64,000 nucleotides of DNA, from NCBI GenBank assembly GCA_014338405.1, contig JTDE01000218.1:124001-188000 (forward strand), in the 5' to 3' direction. The DNA comes from Paragonimus skrjabini miyazakii. Lineage: Eukaryota > Platyhelminthes > Trematoda > Plagiorchiida > Troglotrematidae. Every line of letters begins with the position of its first letter. Position 1 is the stretch's first letter. The notes under the pieces are model-generated. The model did not search any database and was not told where the DNA came from. It worked only from the letters and a program-made list of their open reading frames with translations. Below are positions 13,544 to 27,400 of the stretch, piece by piece. The position numbers and the translations under genes were made by a program.

Positions 13544-14904
13544 CTGACCCATTGCCATGTCAACTAACCAGATGAAGTAAAAAATGGACAATTACAAACT
13601 TTTTGAAGATATTACATTGTCTTATTCTTGTATGCACGTGAAAAATATTTCCTGAATGAAGTTACCCAAGATATTGCGCGCTTCCATGGTGTGATCATAG
13701 TTTGCACGAAATACACATACATACTGGGATACCTGACAGGGGTATTAATGCATTTCATAACGTAATATGTAATGCTCCACATATATTTATTCCTATGAAC
13801 ATGCTATCCTCAACCTTTGGCTGCCGATTACCAAAAGTACGATTTATTTTAAAGAGCGTGTCTTTAGAGATGCAAATTACAGTAATCCATTCACTTTCAT
13901 TTGCCTATAGTAATCTTCCTATTTCACGCACCTTGGTTTAACAAACTCACCCTGCTCGTCAGAAATAGTTATCGTCCTGCCTGTGCAACCACATGTGATC
14001 GAGGTGTAAGTTTACGGGAAAACCGCTCTAAGTTGGATGTTGGTCTTACCGGTATTGGCTTGTAGTCCTCATATTTTGCCGGATAATACGTCATACGATT
14101 ACTTCACGGTCCTTGCTTTGACATCTGATAGATTAAGTTTCACTGTCTTTGTGTGTGCAGTTCCTGCGGTTGCACTGTTTCATTAGTATGCGTGAAACGG
14201 TGCCACCTCAAACGTGTACATCGGTGGGTGACTGTCTCCAGAGTGCTGGTCTCTCTGAAAATAGCGGCATCTCCTCGGTCGCACACAGATACCTAACTTA
14301 AGGCGTGGATACAGAAGCTTTAGAAATTTTTGCCTTTACTTCACAGTTAAGGGTAGAAGGTGCCTTGGATAAGGAGTTCCACAAACGCTTAGAGCCAGAG
14401 GAGTCCTAAAAGAATTCGCATCCTTTCTTTTCTCCTTGTCAGCTACATTAAGATTATAGGTGGGGCAACTGAAGATGTGACCGACGATTTGCTTCAGAAA
14501 ACGCTAAATTCTTAATTGCCCACTTGTGTCCCCGTAATGTGCGTTACTCAATCAAGGATGGTTGACTGTTCAACAATTATACATACTACCATATAATAAG
14601 ATCTGGATCAGCCAACCAGTACAACGACTACCTTAAACATGACTTTTCAAACGGAAACGGCTGGAAGGTCACCAAACGGCGAAAAAACCGAGTGCTCCTG
14701 TTGACATCTACTTTATATCAACTACATTCCTGCTATTCATCAGCCGTTAAAAATATCGGCCCAAACATTTAGTGGTTCATGTAATTTCGCTTTGAAGGTA
14801 AGTTTGAATTTGGGAATAGTCAGTCAGGGTTAACAGGACCGCTATCGTGTGTCCTCTTGAAGCGATCGTGCAAATCGTCTCTCACAAGCAAATGTGATTG
14901 AACT
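13544..14904. other. Gene-free stretch after copy A
   Basis: After the copy A 3' untranslated region (roughly the first 150 bases) no gene or recognisable repeat was found. The stretch near 14160-14500 is somewhat GC-richer and may be an unrecognised repeat remnant. Confidence 0.4.
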
Positions 14905-15045
14905 TTACACATTAACTCGACTGCGCCAAAAGTGAGGTCAGGGGCGCGTAATTGTTGTTCGAATCCTGGCCGTGGTAGATTTATATCCCACTGAAGATAT
15001 CTAACAATTATGAGACTCGAGTCCAGTGCCTTTTGTAGATAGGCT
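14905..15045 (+). repeat. tRNA-derived SINE remnant
   Basis: The block contains a Pol III B-box-like GTTCGAATCC at 14957-14966 preceded by TCGACTGCGCC..GTGAGGTCAGGG. It is followed by CCGTGG..TATATCCCACTGA and TATGAGACTCGAGTCCAGTGC. From general knowledge, this order (tRNA-like head, GTTCGAATCC, then a tail with CACTGA, TATGAGAC and CCAGTGC) matches short interspersed elements common in trematode genomes. The A box is degraded. Boundaries are approximate and no target-site duplication was identified. Confidence 0.5.
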
Positions 15046-18000
15046 AGCAGAAATGTCTAACGGGATTCAAAAATTTAGTCTTTCATCAATGGTGTTTAAT
15101 TTGTAAATTCCTTACCCTTTGCCAGTTTATTAAATAGAGTAACTCTCACTAAACACAGTCAACTGGTTACACAAGATTTTTCGTAACATGATCTCGTCCC
15201 TAAACTACATTGGTGCATAACCCGCTATTTTGTCTCCTAACTCGTGTTTAGCGACTCACTACCTTCGAGGTGTAGACAAAATATGAGCGTAATGCAAAGG
15301 AAATGAGTAGTCGTCAAATATTGTGATTTTTGACTGAACGGAGGATCAGTGCCGATGGTCGACATGTCGCATTTGATAAACAGAGATGCAATGATGTACC
15401 ATCAACACTTCTTTCTTAATTGTTTTGCTAAAGCATGATCCCTTAAAACTCCGCTTCCATTTAACGTTTAAGGCGGTGAAAAAGCAAGCATAATCAGTTA
15501 CCATCTATGAATCTTTGAAAGTCCTTGCAGAGTACGGTGAATCTTAGTTCCATTATCAAACGTACCTGCTCATCGCGATAGATGCACTTGGTCAGATGCG
15601 TCATCACGTTGATGTGCTCATCATAGCATATTTTCACTTAATATTCCATTCGAAGACTGGCGTTCTTTGTCATTTGTGATACGTTAGTGATACGACCTTC
15701 TCTTCAACCATCTCTGTGCGTACGTGTTTTAGCTGTTATGGAATGGTAGAGAGCTCTCCTGGAGTGAATCAAATAAAAACCATGGAGCATACCAATAGTA
15801 AACGAACGCAACTAGTTTTGACGAATCGAGACGGGTTGTATGACAGTTTTTGCCTCTGAGAAGCGGCGAGCTATAAGAGACAACCTGTCTGCTAACTAGG
15901 CAGCGTTACACGCAATCCACTGGAAGATAACCGCGTCAAAGTTGGCAGTAAACGAACTAGTTTTAAATTCAGATCTCTATTTTGCTATAGCTCTGAAGAC
16001 AGTGGTCAATTCAAGGGACCAACTGTACACTTTAGGGCTTAGGAAAAAGTTGGGTATCTTACAATTGGGTGTCAGACTCGAGAGTTGTTCTCCGCTTCTC
16101 AGGAAGCGGTATTGTCATGCACATCTTTGTTCATTTAGCAATGAGAATAGTGCCTTGTGGTCAATTTGCACCATAAGTTGCTTGCCCCAAAGTTACCGAC
16201 AAATTATTAAAATCCGAATACAACAGTCGGGATGTCACTGTCCACCTGTGAATAAATTTTGATTGCTGCCTACGAGAAGTACTACGCAGATGGTATAGGC
16301 GTGTCTTTGCGGATACAACAAAGTGGGGTTTGTCACCTGAGAGCATTAGTGGCTTTAACTAGCTCTGGTATAAAAATATTTGCAAGGAAGATACGATAGA
16401 CATAAGACAAAGTCCTCAACAATGACTCATTCATCCACTTTATTAAGTTCCGATTTTCCCAAAATGTGACTAAATTTGTCACGAGGACTATGCGAACTTT
16501 GTTTACCTGGCTGACCGCCAATAAAGCATGGGGGAGAATAAAGACCTCTCATTCGGGTTAAAACTGTCTTATAGACGTTTAAGAAAACCAGTCGAAATTT
16601 TGAATGATCGGAATCAGTAATCCGGAAATTCGTGTATTATTCTAACACGCATATGTCGTTAGAGTATCTCTTGAAAAGATGGTCAAAAATCATTCGGAAG
16701 ATGCCTGGCACAATGGATTCCAAATTCCCAACTACTGTATGTGACTGAACCTAGACATGTTGAGACTGTAGTGAGATCATTAGCTTGCTTGCCATGTTCA
16801 CTGTGAGAGGATATAAGACTCACATCTGGTGTTGCAAACTTCTAGGTTTTTACGCAACTCCTCTGGAAGAAACGTTAGATGTTTATTTCGAAGAAAATAG
16901 TCAGAGAATGTAAGCCTGTAACTATCGTGGATGTACATTGACAGCAAAACCGGTAGTTCCTTGATCAAAGCGCTGTACTGGAAGAATAACATGTCAACGT
17001 TGCATGCTTACCTTTTGCTGCCATGCAAGCCTATAGAAACGTGTTCAGTATTTGATTAAAACTCATCCAGCGCATTTAACCTCTAGTGTTTTAAATCAGC
17101 GACCAATAATTTCTCTCAATCGAAATTGAAGGACCAGCATTTCACAACATTTATAGCCTGGGAAAAATCGTGAATCTGATATTTTAGTAAAAGATTTGTT
17201 TGATTGTCTGATTTCATGTTTAATGGGGGCGCACATGGTTTTCTACGCATCACTCACTCGTAGCCTTAAACCATAAAGCACTTGAGTGTACAGGTACACA
17301 AATCCACTGTAACACTTACGGTAGATTTTTCACAGCACTGGCAGCAAGGTTCCTCACAGAGGTCCTCGTGACCATTTACTTTTTCACATATCGTTGTTCC
17401 CTAGAGAGCTCAATGACGGATGATGTACGAAAGCTGAACTCAGGCTTGATGAATGCAGTACTTATCTGTTTTTCGGACACCTAAGACACATGATCGGTTA
17501 GTAAAGGGGCGTGCGCTCGTTTCTGCAGACGTGCACATTGGAACAAAATGAACCGTTTAACCAAGACTACAGCACACTAGATCTCCATGTTGACACCCCA
17601 ATACGCGGGAGTGTTGAACACTACGACGATGATAGACAAAACCATGTCCACTGGAAGCAGATGTTGACTACCGCAGTGACGCTGGTCACTGAAACAACAA
17701 TGAGAAATGACGGATCGTGTGGACTGGATGTTTGACCAAACTGACGAATTCGGAGTTGGAATACATCAGGAGAAATGTCAGTAACATGCGATCAGTGAGT
17801 TATGGGGAGTTTACAGCCGATTGGAAAAGCTGTTGCCCAAACTCTGACATTACCTACACATTTGTCCAGACTTTCCTTTTATCTGAAGTCTCAATGTTTT
17901 GTTCAATTTTCATCTGGTGAGTTGCTATAGCGCGTTCGAGCATAACTTCCGAGTATGCGTGACCGGACTGAAAATCATAGCACATCCTTGGAGTTCGAAC

Positions 18001-18640
18001 CACGAGGTGAGGAATAAGTTCAATTCGTAAAAATTTTCTGGATTATGGTCACACTTGACGTATGTTATAATGGAATCTGCGCTATGAATCTGCGCATATA
18101 TTTTGGTTATCCTCAGAGTGCGATCGGCCATGCCGCCAAATTGAGAGAGATTCTTTGAAATCATATCATATTAGAGTTGGTTTTATAAGTCTCTTTTCTC
18201 ACGTCATTTGAATCCCGATATTTATTACATACAAACACTTACATTTTTCGAGTGAAGGAAGAGTGTCTTTTCTCATATTTTGCATCCTCTTAGACTGAAA
18301 GCAAAGATGCTGTTGGGCTGTGGCTTTCGACTAAACGAAATGTTCCTTATGACTCTCGTTCGCGCGAACGTGTTAGCTCATTTAGATGTCACCGACGCTG
18401 AACCCAAAATAATTCGTCGCTGCAACCATGTTAGCTGACGTATAAGTGAGTTGGGTTGATGCATGTATTTTCCATACTTTCGGCCAATTTGGCGAAGGAT
18501 CGTGAGGCAGTTGAAAGTAACACAAACTTTCAGAGCTCATTGCAATATACTTGGACGTGGTGGATATAATCTGGGCTTTGGGGGTTGCCCGATATAGTAA
18601 ACAGGACTTCACAGACGTCTGGCGGAGTTTATTCTTCGGA
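15046..18640. other. Gene-free stretch
   Basis: No supported gene. The frame at 17511-17735 follows a plausible splice acceptor (CGTTTCTGCAG, ending near 17528) and is GC-richer than its surroundings, so a single exon of an unknown gene is possible there. It has no domain, signal peptide or partner exon that I can identify. Confidence 0.3.
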
Positions 18641-18890
18641 TACCAATATTAGTCAGTAGCTTAGATGGTTTTCAGATTGATTTCAGACATCACTTTCGAC
18701 AAAATACCTCACGCCGAATTTATCAAAGAACGGTTCGACAGAATCCACTGATCGTGATTTCGATCTGTTTAAATAGGCCAAACGTCTTAAGCTTACAAAC
18801 ACCAGAACCAAGCATTCAAGGGGCTTGTCGGCCGCAATCTAGCGCATGTTGGTGTCTTACAGCCGAACAGTGTGCTGCCTACACATGGAA
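18641..18890 (+). mobile_element. LINE reverse-transcriptase remnant
   Basis: Translation around 18686-18750 reads DITFDKIPHAEFIKERF, close to the finger/palm motif of non-LTR reverse transcriptases (LD.SKAFDKVPHAELI). About 100 bases later GVLQ..SVLP matches the following SGVPQGSVLGP motif in the correct order and spacing. In-frame stops occur between them and no intact YADD box follows, so this is a dead fragment. The wording of the motif favours a CR1-type clade, with modest confidence. Boundaries are approximate. Confidence 0.45.
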
Positions 18891-21800
18891 AATACATTCA
18901 TACAAATAAACCCTGTTTTAACAAAAGCACACAAAAACGTGGCATTCAAATTGACCGATAGACTGTGAATGAAGTTCTAGTAATAATCACGTCGTTTCAT
19001 TTTCGCAGTCTCCGGACACAAGGCAGTTGTCAAGCAGAAAGATACTAAGATTAAACAGTGAATCATTATTGATGGTATTCTGCAACTTCACCATTGGGTA
19101 TAGCTGTGCTAAATCTGAAGTTACTGTATACAATGTCCCCTTACAGATTCCCCTCACACAATCAAATACACGTTCACTTTCAGTTGACATTTCCCGACCA
19201 TCCTATGAGTATAACGGGCGGTTAGACTTCTCTGTACCAAGTGAAATTCAAATTCAAAACACGTAACTCTATAGGTTTTTGGTGTACGGGAAAAACAGCG
19301 TATTTTGCAAACTGAAGTGATCGTTGGTATTGTCTAAACATAGGACATATTGCATTATACCCCTTAAGACCTCATGGATTTCAAAGCTTTCCCAATATAC
19401 CCAGCATAATTTTGATTTTTTCGAGCACGGATTATAAGAAATAAAATTGTACTTGCTGTCATAGCAAACACAAATGTGAATGTTTCGTCAGTCAGCGGAA
19501 TGTCTTAGTGGGGTCTTCGGATGTAAACAAAACCAGTATCCAGTAGACTGTACGAAACAAGAATTCGAACAAATTACAACTGAAGAAGCATGAATGAATG
19601 AGCGTTAAGTGATGAAAAACACCACGAAAGAAACACTATCCAAATGGGCAGATTCAGCCAGAAACTGACAGGGTGTTCAAATGGAAATCTCACTATGTTT
19701 TGAGTTATAATTCTGATTTATAAAGGCAAACGCATGATCACCTATCCAACTTACTAAATGTGCACTAAGAATTTCGCGTTAATGGACTGCTTTTCAACGC
19801 AGCACATGAATGGACATTCCGACTATTGCCGTCAAGCGTTTGAAAATTGTCAGCCAACGTGTTCGATGGAACTTTGGCAAATCAAGTGGACGCACTGTGA
19901 TGTAGACAGTGTTGGCGGAACCAATGAATAATACTTATCAAACGCTACATACCAAGGCACAAATCGCAACGACAAGCTCATTCAGTCACTACTGGCGGGG
20001 GTTGCCAATACAGCGCAGTGTGGCAAATATACACGAACTTTGAATGAAGGCGATACAGTTTACGTGCGATTTACATACCGACTCGCACGGTCTGAATGTT
20101 GAAATTTACACCTTTTATTTCTGTCATCATCGTTAGGAGAAATGAACAACATGTTCACCGACCGGAAGTAATGTGTTTTCAAACGTAGCGCGTACGAATG
20201 AGTTGTCACTGATTACGTTATCATCCGATTAGCACACAACTATTTTGGTTTGAAGCGACAATTATGGATGAACGTACATGCTAACACAAATGCTTCATCG
20301 TTCGTTAGCCCAACTTTCAGCAGACAGCTTTTTCTTTTTGGGTATTTGTCCAGCACTCAGGTTAGTGTGTTAAACAAGACGGTCAGATGAGACAGTGAAA
20401 TTCTGCTCCACTCTGAACTGTCCGATAAACGATTAAAGCTAAACGTGCTTCGTTTCAGTGGTTCACAACACTAAACGAGACTCCCATACAAGTCATCCGT
20501 TAGGTGTCATTTTTGTGCACTCAACCAAATCGCCTTTCTCACTCGTCCGGGCTGTTTCTTCTGAAAGCATAGAAATCATTTCTCGAATATCAGAATGCAT
20601 GACCACTTGAGGGAATAAATAGTTCCACGCTTTTTAGGACCTGAGGCTTTATCAAAAGGTGAACCTCGGTTATGGAATTTGATATGCGATGACTGCCCAG
20701 AACACCCAGTGGACCAACCTAGCACTGCTTCTGACGGTCTTGGTTACCAGTTATTTAGTGTTCATAAGCCTACATTTATTTAACTGACCTGGAAATTACA
20801 CGCTTTCACCCCACCAAAGCCAAATTATTACTGGATGCGTTTTGTGAATGCTGAATTAACGAGTCCATTTAGTTGTGAAGATCAATGAAGTTTATGGAAT
20901 CAGCCGATCAGTTGTAGCAATTTTATTGTCAGTAAAAATATACTCATGTATTCAATTCCCTCTCTGAAGATAAATGAAATTGATCGACGAAACTGCCGAA
21001 GTGGATATGTATATAAAATAGTGAACGCTGATTAGTTTCTCTGTATGACCCTTTTTATATATCAAACGTTATTTTAAATGACCGTTTTCGAATAGATTAA
21101 CCTCCCCAATTTAAGGCTGCCACTGCTTGCCTTTTGAGGGTCATCTAAGAATCGGTTTTCCAACATGAGATGATGCACACTTACTGCGTACTACCGTCGT
21201 AAAAACCGCGGATGTCTGTAAATTACCTTATGGGGTTCAAGTCCCATCTGTGGGAAAGATATACGCTATTGACGAGCTCTTACAAAAGCAAACCTCGAGT
21301 CTAGCACTCATCTTGCGAAGGGATTGGCTGGAGAGCCTATGTGAATGCGAAGACTGTGACCAACTGTGAGTGATGTTCAGCTTAAAGTTGACTGAGTCTC
21401 TGACACTCATTCGTACACCCAACTCTGTTACACCAGTTATGGGTCGACTGTTTAAGCTTAAATGGCGCAGTATGCGGACATGGAATGGTTGGTTTACCAG
21501 TTTTTGTGGCTTTGTTCCAATGAAACAGAATCAGAATTTCCTTGATTCTAAGGAATTTACACGTATAGCAGGCTGACCGAAAAACGCAAGCCGTCTCGTG
21601 AAATGCTTTGTGCTTCCGCATACGTTGATACATCCTTAGCTCATAAGGTCCAGTTGTAGGAGACCCAGGACACATGCCTGATGAAAGGCCGTCAGCATGG
21701 TTTTTTGCCGAAGTAAAATTGAAGTCTTAATTTCGTCGTAAACCAACATTCTAAACATGGTAACGAGAACCACTTTTAACGCCACAGAGCTATGACTACC

Positions 21801-24272
21801 GTTCACTTCCATGTCTAGCTTACGATTTTGGCTCACTAGCTCAGTAAGGCTACTATACACCATTCACTTATTGCTCGTTACTCTGAAACAGACTACACTG
21901 GTCACGTAACACAGCGCCTAACAGAAAGAATACGCGTACACAATTATTCTTGGTTGACACTAGCATGAAGGCTGTCTACTGCAACTAAGGTAAACGTATC
22001 CGTAATCCTTAAATGACATTATCAACACACCACATTACGAGGCAATCAGTCCTGTCTAAGCCTGAGTGCACTGTGTTGTTTTGAACCTGAAGATGGCACT
22101 GGAAAAGAACATGTTTGCAACTTTCTAACTCTGGATGAAACTCTGATACCCAAAGTCTTCTCAGGGAAGCTTCTTTTGCCTGAAGGTGAAATATGTGCTG
22201 TCAGTAAGATTCGCGATTATCTTCTGCAGGAACCGATCACTTGTCTAATTTTAAATGTTAACAGCCAGATCGATTGTTGTTCCTCCTATCTAGATATCCT
22301 GAAGAACCTGACGTCATTGAAGAGAACATGTGACTGGGCTCTCAGCATTCAATATTTGCTCGTCAGTGACCTATTGAGAAACACACTCACATTAGACGTA
22401 CGGTGCAAACCACTAAAATAAGGCGATTCGATTTTACTATGTTTTAACGTCCAATGTGTGACCATTATGTACAAACAAGTGTGTGGTGTGAAGCGTAAAT
22501 ACATATGTGTGAATGGGATTTCAATGTAAGTGACATTACTGATTGATATTCATGTTTCACAGTGTCCGGCTTGCCTGCCACCGTAGTTGATTACATCGCT
22601 GGACACTACACAGTCACCGATACGGCGTGATGCATGTGCAACCCTCAGAGTCCAAAATGCTGACAGTATGAAACGACTGAAAAAAACAGGATACATGTTC
22701 CACGTGCAAATGTTTGATAATGGATTCCATTATATACTACTGGGTACGGATTCAACTATACGTCAACAGTCTAAATCGACCAAATTACACTACAACCTTT
22801 CTGTTTATGTCCATCAGTCGGCAACTTCCTTAGTCAATCGGTGCAGACGACTACACAACTAAGAGCCATACATGGAGCTCACGTGGGAATGCACGGCACG
22901 AAAGTGGTACAAAGTGGACATTCACCTTTGGAAGACTGCCATTTACTGTCCCTTTTAAAAGACTACAATGTTGAACGACGGAATAGGCTTTCAACAACTG
23001 TATGTCACACGTCCAGTATTTAAACAGCCTTAAACAAATCCATATTAGTTGACTGAAGCTATTACAGCAACCTCATACGTGTGGTACAGTTCACACAATT
23101 TTTCCATGTTATATGGTGTACGGTAACGTTGGCCGTAAAACTGGGTTTACTTGGTTCATCATGGTGTGGAGGCAGGTAGCATTCATTAATTATTCTCAAA
23201 AACAAAAGCGCTCACTATGCGCTTGTCAACTTAGCCCAATGAACTCAGTTCATTTTCCCCATCATTACCTCTCGTTGATTTATTGTCAGTTTACCCCCAA
23301 TGATAGAATCTATTATATAATTTCACTCAGTTAATTCATGAGGGGTTAAAATGTGCCGAACAAGTTTAAACCCGTAATTACGGATGTTCCGTAACTTAAC
23401 ATTCCGTACTATGTGAAAAAATTTCCATCTCATACTATCTTGGGGAGCAAAATTTCTTTGCTTGTTTATTCCTTTTGCTTTATATGAACTGGAGAAGGCA
23501 GCGATAAAGAGCTCGTTTCCCACGTACTCACCGTCGACCAAGTCAATAATTTGACAAACTGTTGCGTACCGCACTGCTGTTCAATAATGTGTTTCCATTG
23601 GCAGTTTCAAATGACCTTAATTCAGTAAGTTAATACATCTTAGACGGTTTCATCAGTCGTGTGCATTCGGTAAACCTTCAACTGTAGTTACAAAAGTTTT
23701 CTGAACAACGAGTGCTAGCTTGATCAAGTTGACTTGCTTTGATGACAATTTGGCCTGACGACCTAAACAGCCCAAAAAAGACACATCAAGAAAACAATTA
23801 CCTGTTTCTTCCCTCTAAAATACTGGATAATCTGATGAACCTATATAGGACCATTCATATATACATGTTGTACTCACTCGACTTAACAGCGTTGGTAACC
23901 CGGACATAATATTAACGTCTATCACTGTTCACTTAGTTCACGTTAAGTGACTTAGACTGTGTAATACCTGAAGTGCTGGAACCTAGATAACTTTACGAAA
24001 CCGGGGCGACCCAGGAAGTCTATATGATTTTCTAACATAAGACAGTGAGGCTTTTGAACAGGTCGAAAAAGCCCGCCTCATAACACTCTGTCGAACCTGT
24101 TTTCAAGATAGATAGTTACACTGGCACCATGAACATTTGATCCATTAAGCTGCATCGTAACACCCAAGTCCGAAGTGGAAATTCGGAATACGCCCAGGGG
24201 ATGCCGGTACGCGGCAAAACGAACCAACCATCAGAACTCGTATCAGTTATCACACGACTCGTTCCGGATTTT
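18891..24272. other. Gene-free stretch
   Basis: No supported gene. The longest frames (19027-19266, 21382-21675, 22176-22421, 22587-22862) lack domains or paired exons. The first few hundred bases may be further decayed LINE sequence continuing from the preceding remnant. Confidence 0.4.
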
Positions 24273-24470
24273 TCATTTCGCGTCGTGCTCCCAACGGAAG
24301 CGCGTAGAGAGCACAGGATGTGTGGCTTGCTCTCCATAAGTGTTCTGATTTTCAGTGCTAATGTCAAGCACATTCGGTTCATTTGTAACAATCACATCCA
24401 TCACAGTGATTCGATCACGATAACCAATATCCAGTAAGTACTGTAGAAGCTTTATCAGCCAATTAATCAA
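24273..24470 (-). mobile_element. LINE endonuclease remnant (CR1-like)
   Basis: The minus-strand frame contains LLQYLLDIGYRDRITVMDV, then IVTNEPNVLDI, then GEQATHPVLSTRFRW. This is the C-terminal part of the apurinic-type endonuclease of CR1-like retrotransposons, where the usual wording is ..PTRYR....LLDLVLTNEP........GKSDH..L.F. The catalytic SDH is degraded here (ATH). The frame ends in a stop and I could not follow the element into a reverse-transcriptase domain at lower coordinates, so it is a fragment. It is opposite in orientation to the LINE remnant near 18.7 kb. Confidence 0.5.
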
Positions 24471-27400
24471 GTCTTCGAATATTACCTGACAATCCGACGT
24501 GTGTAGTTAGAGATTTGGATCACTAGTCAATGGGACCATGCCCATGAAGCTTCATGAATTACCGCACTGGATCAACAGATGTGTGAAGTCTTCAGATGTA
24601 ACACTAATTCCATTTTTCTCCAAACCAACTACCTGACCCTTACTAGTGGATAAATCCCATGAGCGTATGTGACTTGAAGGATATAATGTTGATGGACGAA
24701 CCAATCGGTTGAACTGGGATGAAGTGTCGGCTACATATGTTGGAGTAGATTGGTGCGGGCTTCCGATGCCTAATTAAATGTATTATCCGTTGCCACACAA
24801 GGCAGAGATTCCAAACAACGCATGTTTTTGAATAGCTTTTTGAGTAGTTAGAACGTCAAAAAATTGTATTTGCCATGAAAATGTTATTGATTTTGCCATA
24901 ACGGAGCTACTAAACTAGTTAACTCGACAAGTTGTATGAAGTGCGTCATCACTACCTCTCCGAGGCTGAACCTTGCATAAAGGAAGGCGAAACCATCATA
25001 TCTAGTCAGTGTATCGCTTTGACACCAGCAGTCCCCATGACCAACCAGTAGGCACCAACATTTGACGGTTTATATCCGCTAAGATTTTAAAGAGATTCTG
25101 AACACATTTTCCAAGGCATCATTAGCGCGTTAATCGTAACCAAGCGTCCGGACATTTTGCGGATGTTAAAGTTTTATTATTCTATCCAGTCTTGCCACTT
25201 GTCTATCTGTTTTGAGGTAGCTTCTGCTTTAGAAGCGAATATTTACCAAAAACGACTACTGATCACGTGCTACAGTAACTGACCCTACGACTCACATACA
25301 GAACTCAAACACACTGCAATCAAAAGGGAAAACAGCAAGCTCGTTTTTGAATCCGTACTTTTCCATTCTTTGCTCACACTTGATTGTATGCCGGTCGGTT
25401 TATCATCTTAACTTACCACACGCTGCCAGTTTTAACGCTTCCATTAGAGTACCGATTTTCAGAAGGTTCAGTTTCCGTTATCGGAAACCAACAAACATTT
25501 CAGTTGACTTATTGCAAGTTCATTTTTTCTATTATTTTTGCCAGTTGGCCAGTTTTCTGGCGGGTAAACAGTGAAGCATACAAAAACTTTAACAATTGCG
25601 TGTACAAACACACACAAACATAAGCATTAAGCTGAACGCATGATAAGTCAGGTTTTCGTAAGCACATTCGTGCTTCCTTCGGTTTGCGAGTGAGATAACT
25701 TTGGCTGGATTTACTAACATGTCGACAATCGTTCACCTGTAATTCATATCAAGCTAGCTTAGTTATAGGAATTATGCCAATGGTACTAGACGAGATTATC
25801 GTCGAATTCATTACTAGTCTTGTCTGAATGTACCACGTTTTTTCTACTCCACATAGAGGGATTTGTTGCACCAGCTGCTGAGTTTGATTTGTTTTGCTAT
25901 ACTAAGAGAGTTGGGCTAGGCCTTATTTGGCATGCTTTTTCATTAGAACGGTTCTTTCGATGTCAACGGAAATGTCGTCCGGAGTACTTTTCAACGACCA
26001 AATGTCCTTTTAGTTAACAATGATCTAGAAAACCTATGCTTACATTTGCACGAAAACGAGTAATCCGTTTCACTCAACCTTCCTCATATAATACGTAAAC
26101 TTATGTGGATTAATGGGGTATATGAATACCGAGGCAGGAATCCATAAGAAATAGGCAGGTCAATATGACATATCCCGTACGCTGGTTTATTATTAACTAT
26201 ACCGGGTCATTTCGGTTGTTTTCATTGCGCCACTTGCTCTTCAACAACAGTTGACTATGCAGTCGATTTTCAGTTTATGAAAAGTTGTAGTAAATAACGC
26301 CAAACACAGAGAAAATGGTGTCATTTCTCGTTTGATAAAAGCACAGAAGTAGTGTGATTTGAAAGAATGGAGACACAGCTTAGTTTAGATTGCAGCACTG
26401 AGTACGTTCAGTAAATCAGAGGGAAAATAAACAAGCATTTTTAAAAATGGCCTGACGGAAGTCGGAGTCAGCATTTTCAAGTGAACAGAGAGAGCAGAAG
26501 CAGAAAGAATAATAAGAATGAACTGGATGGATCATTAGTGCTTTTATAAAAGCTAGTTTGTCAGACTAGCTATCAATCACGTTTCCTCAAACAGGTAACT
26601 TGTTTCTTCCTGATATCAAGTCAACAGATTCGTTTTGGAAACAGGTAATTCTTCAGAAAACTATACTTATCCTAATTCACTATAGATATAATACGATTTA
26701 AACGTATGCTACATCTCTCGACAATAAGTGTGATCATTTCGTTGGTTCACACATATTCGTATTGACTAAATCAATTCATTTGCTCAATTTTTTTCACATC
26801 AACCTTGCTTGACGGAGAAGTTGAGTTTATCCATGCTCGAACGTAGAAGCCGGCAAGCTGTTGATGTCAAACAGACAATGATTATCAGGACGTAATACGC
26901 CACGGTGTATCTTTCCTGAAATCGCCACATCTTAATCTCTATCTATCGTAGCCCAAGGATGCACTGCATGAAAAATCATTCGGGTTTTTTCTGTCACTGA
27001 GAAACGGTTAATTCTGTGGTCTGATATCTACATTTTCTCATTTAGTCGGGTGATTTGCTGTTTACCTCCATGAAAGATATCAAGTTATTTGCCAATTACT
27101 TGAATAACAAGAGGAAAAGGAAGAAGATGGGTCTTAATAAAGTGCAATAGTTTCCAGCGTTCAACCGTATACTTTCAAAGTCACGCAAGGATGATGCCAC
27201 CACGTTTGAATGTAAAAGGCTTACAAACTAACTGTAAAAATCGGCAATCAGTGAAACGTATAAAGGAATGAATATACCTGGCAAACTATCAATCCTCACT
27301 TCCAAAAGTGTGTAATTGTAATTGGCTTCAAACGCATGTTGATCTATTGGAAAAACAGACAGCATATTCTGATTCTTATACATTTTCCCAAAGTACTTAG

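Noticed and set aside
18357..18370. Perfect 14-bp palindrome CGTTCGCGCGAACG
   Set aside because: A few palindromes of this length are expected by chance in 64 kb, and nothing nearby gives it a role.
21225..21260. GGTTCAAGTCCCATC, a B-box-like sequence, as a tRNA gene or SINE
   Set aside because: No cloverleaf arms or A box can be placed around it. Similar isolated B-box-like strings occur elsewhere in the window.
22176..22421. Frame with C..CC..C considered as a further copy of the cysteine exon
   Set aside because: Neither the DNA nor the residues around the CC pair align with exon 2 of A or B, unlike copy C.
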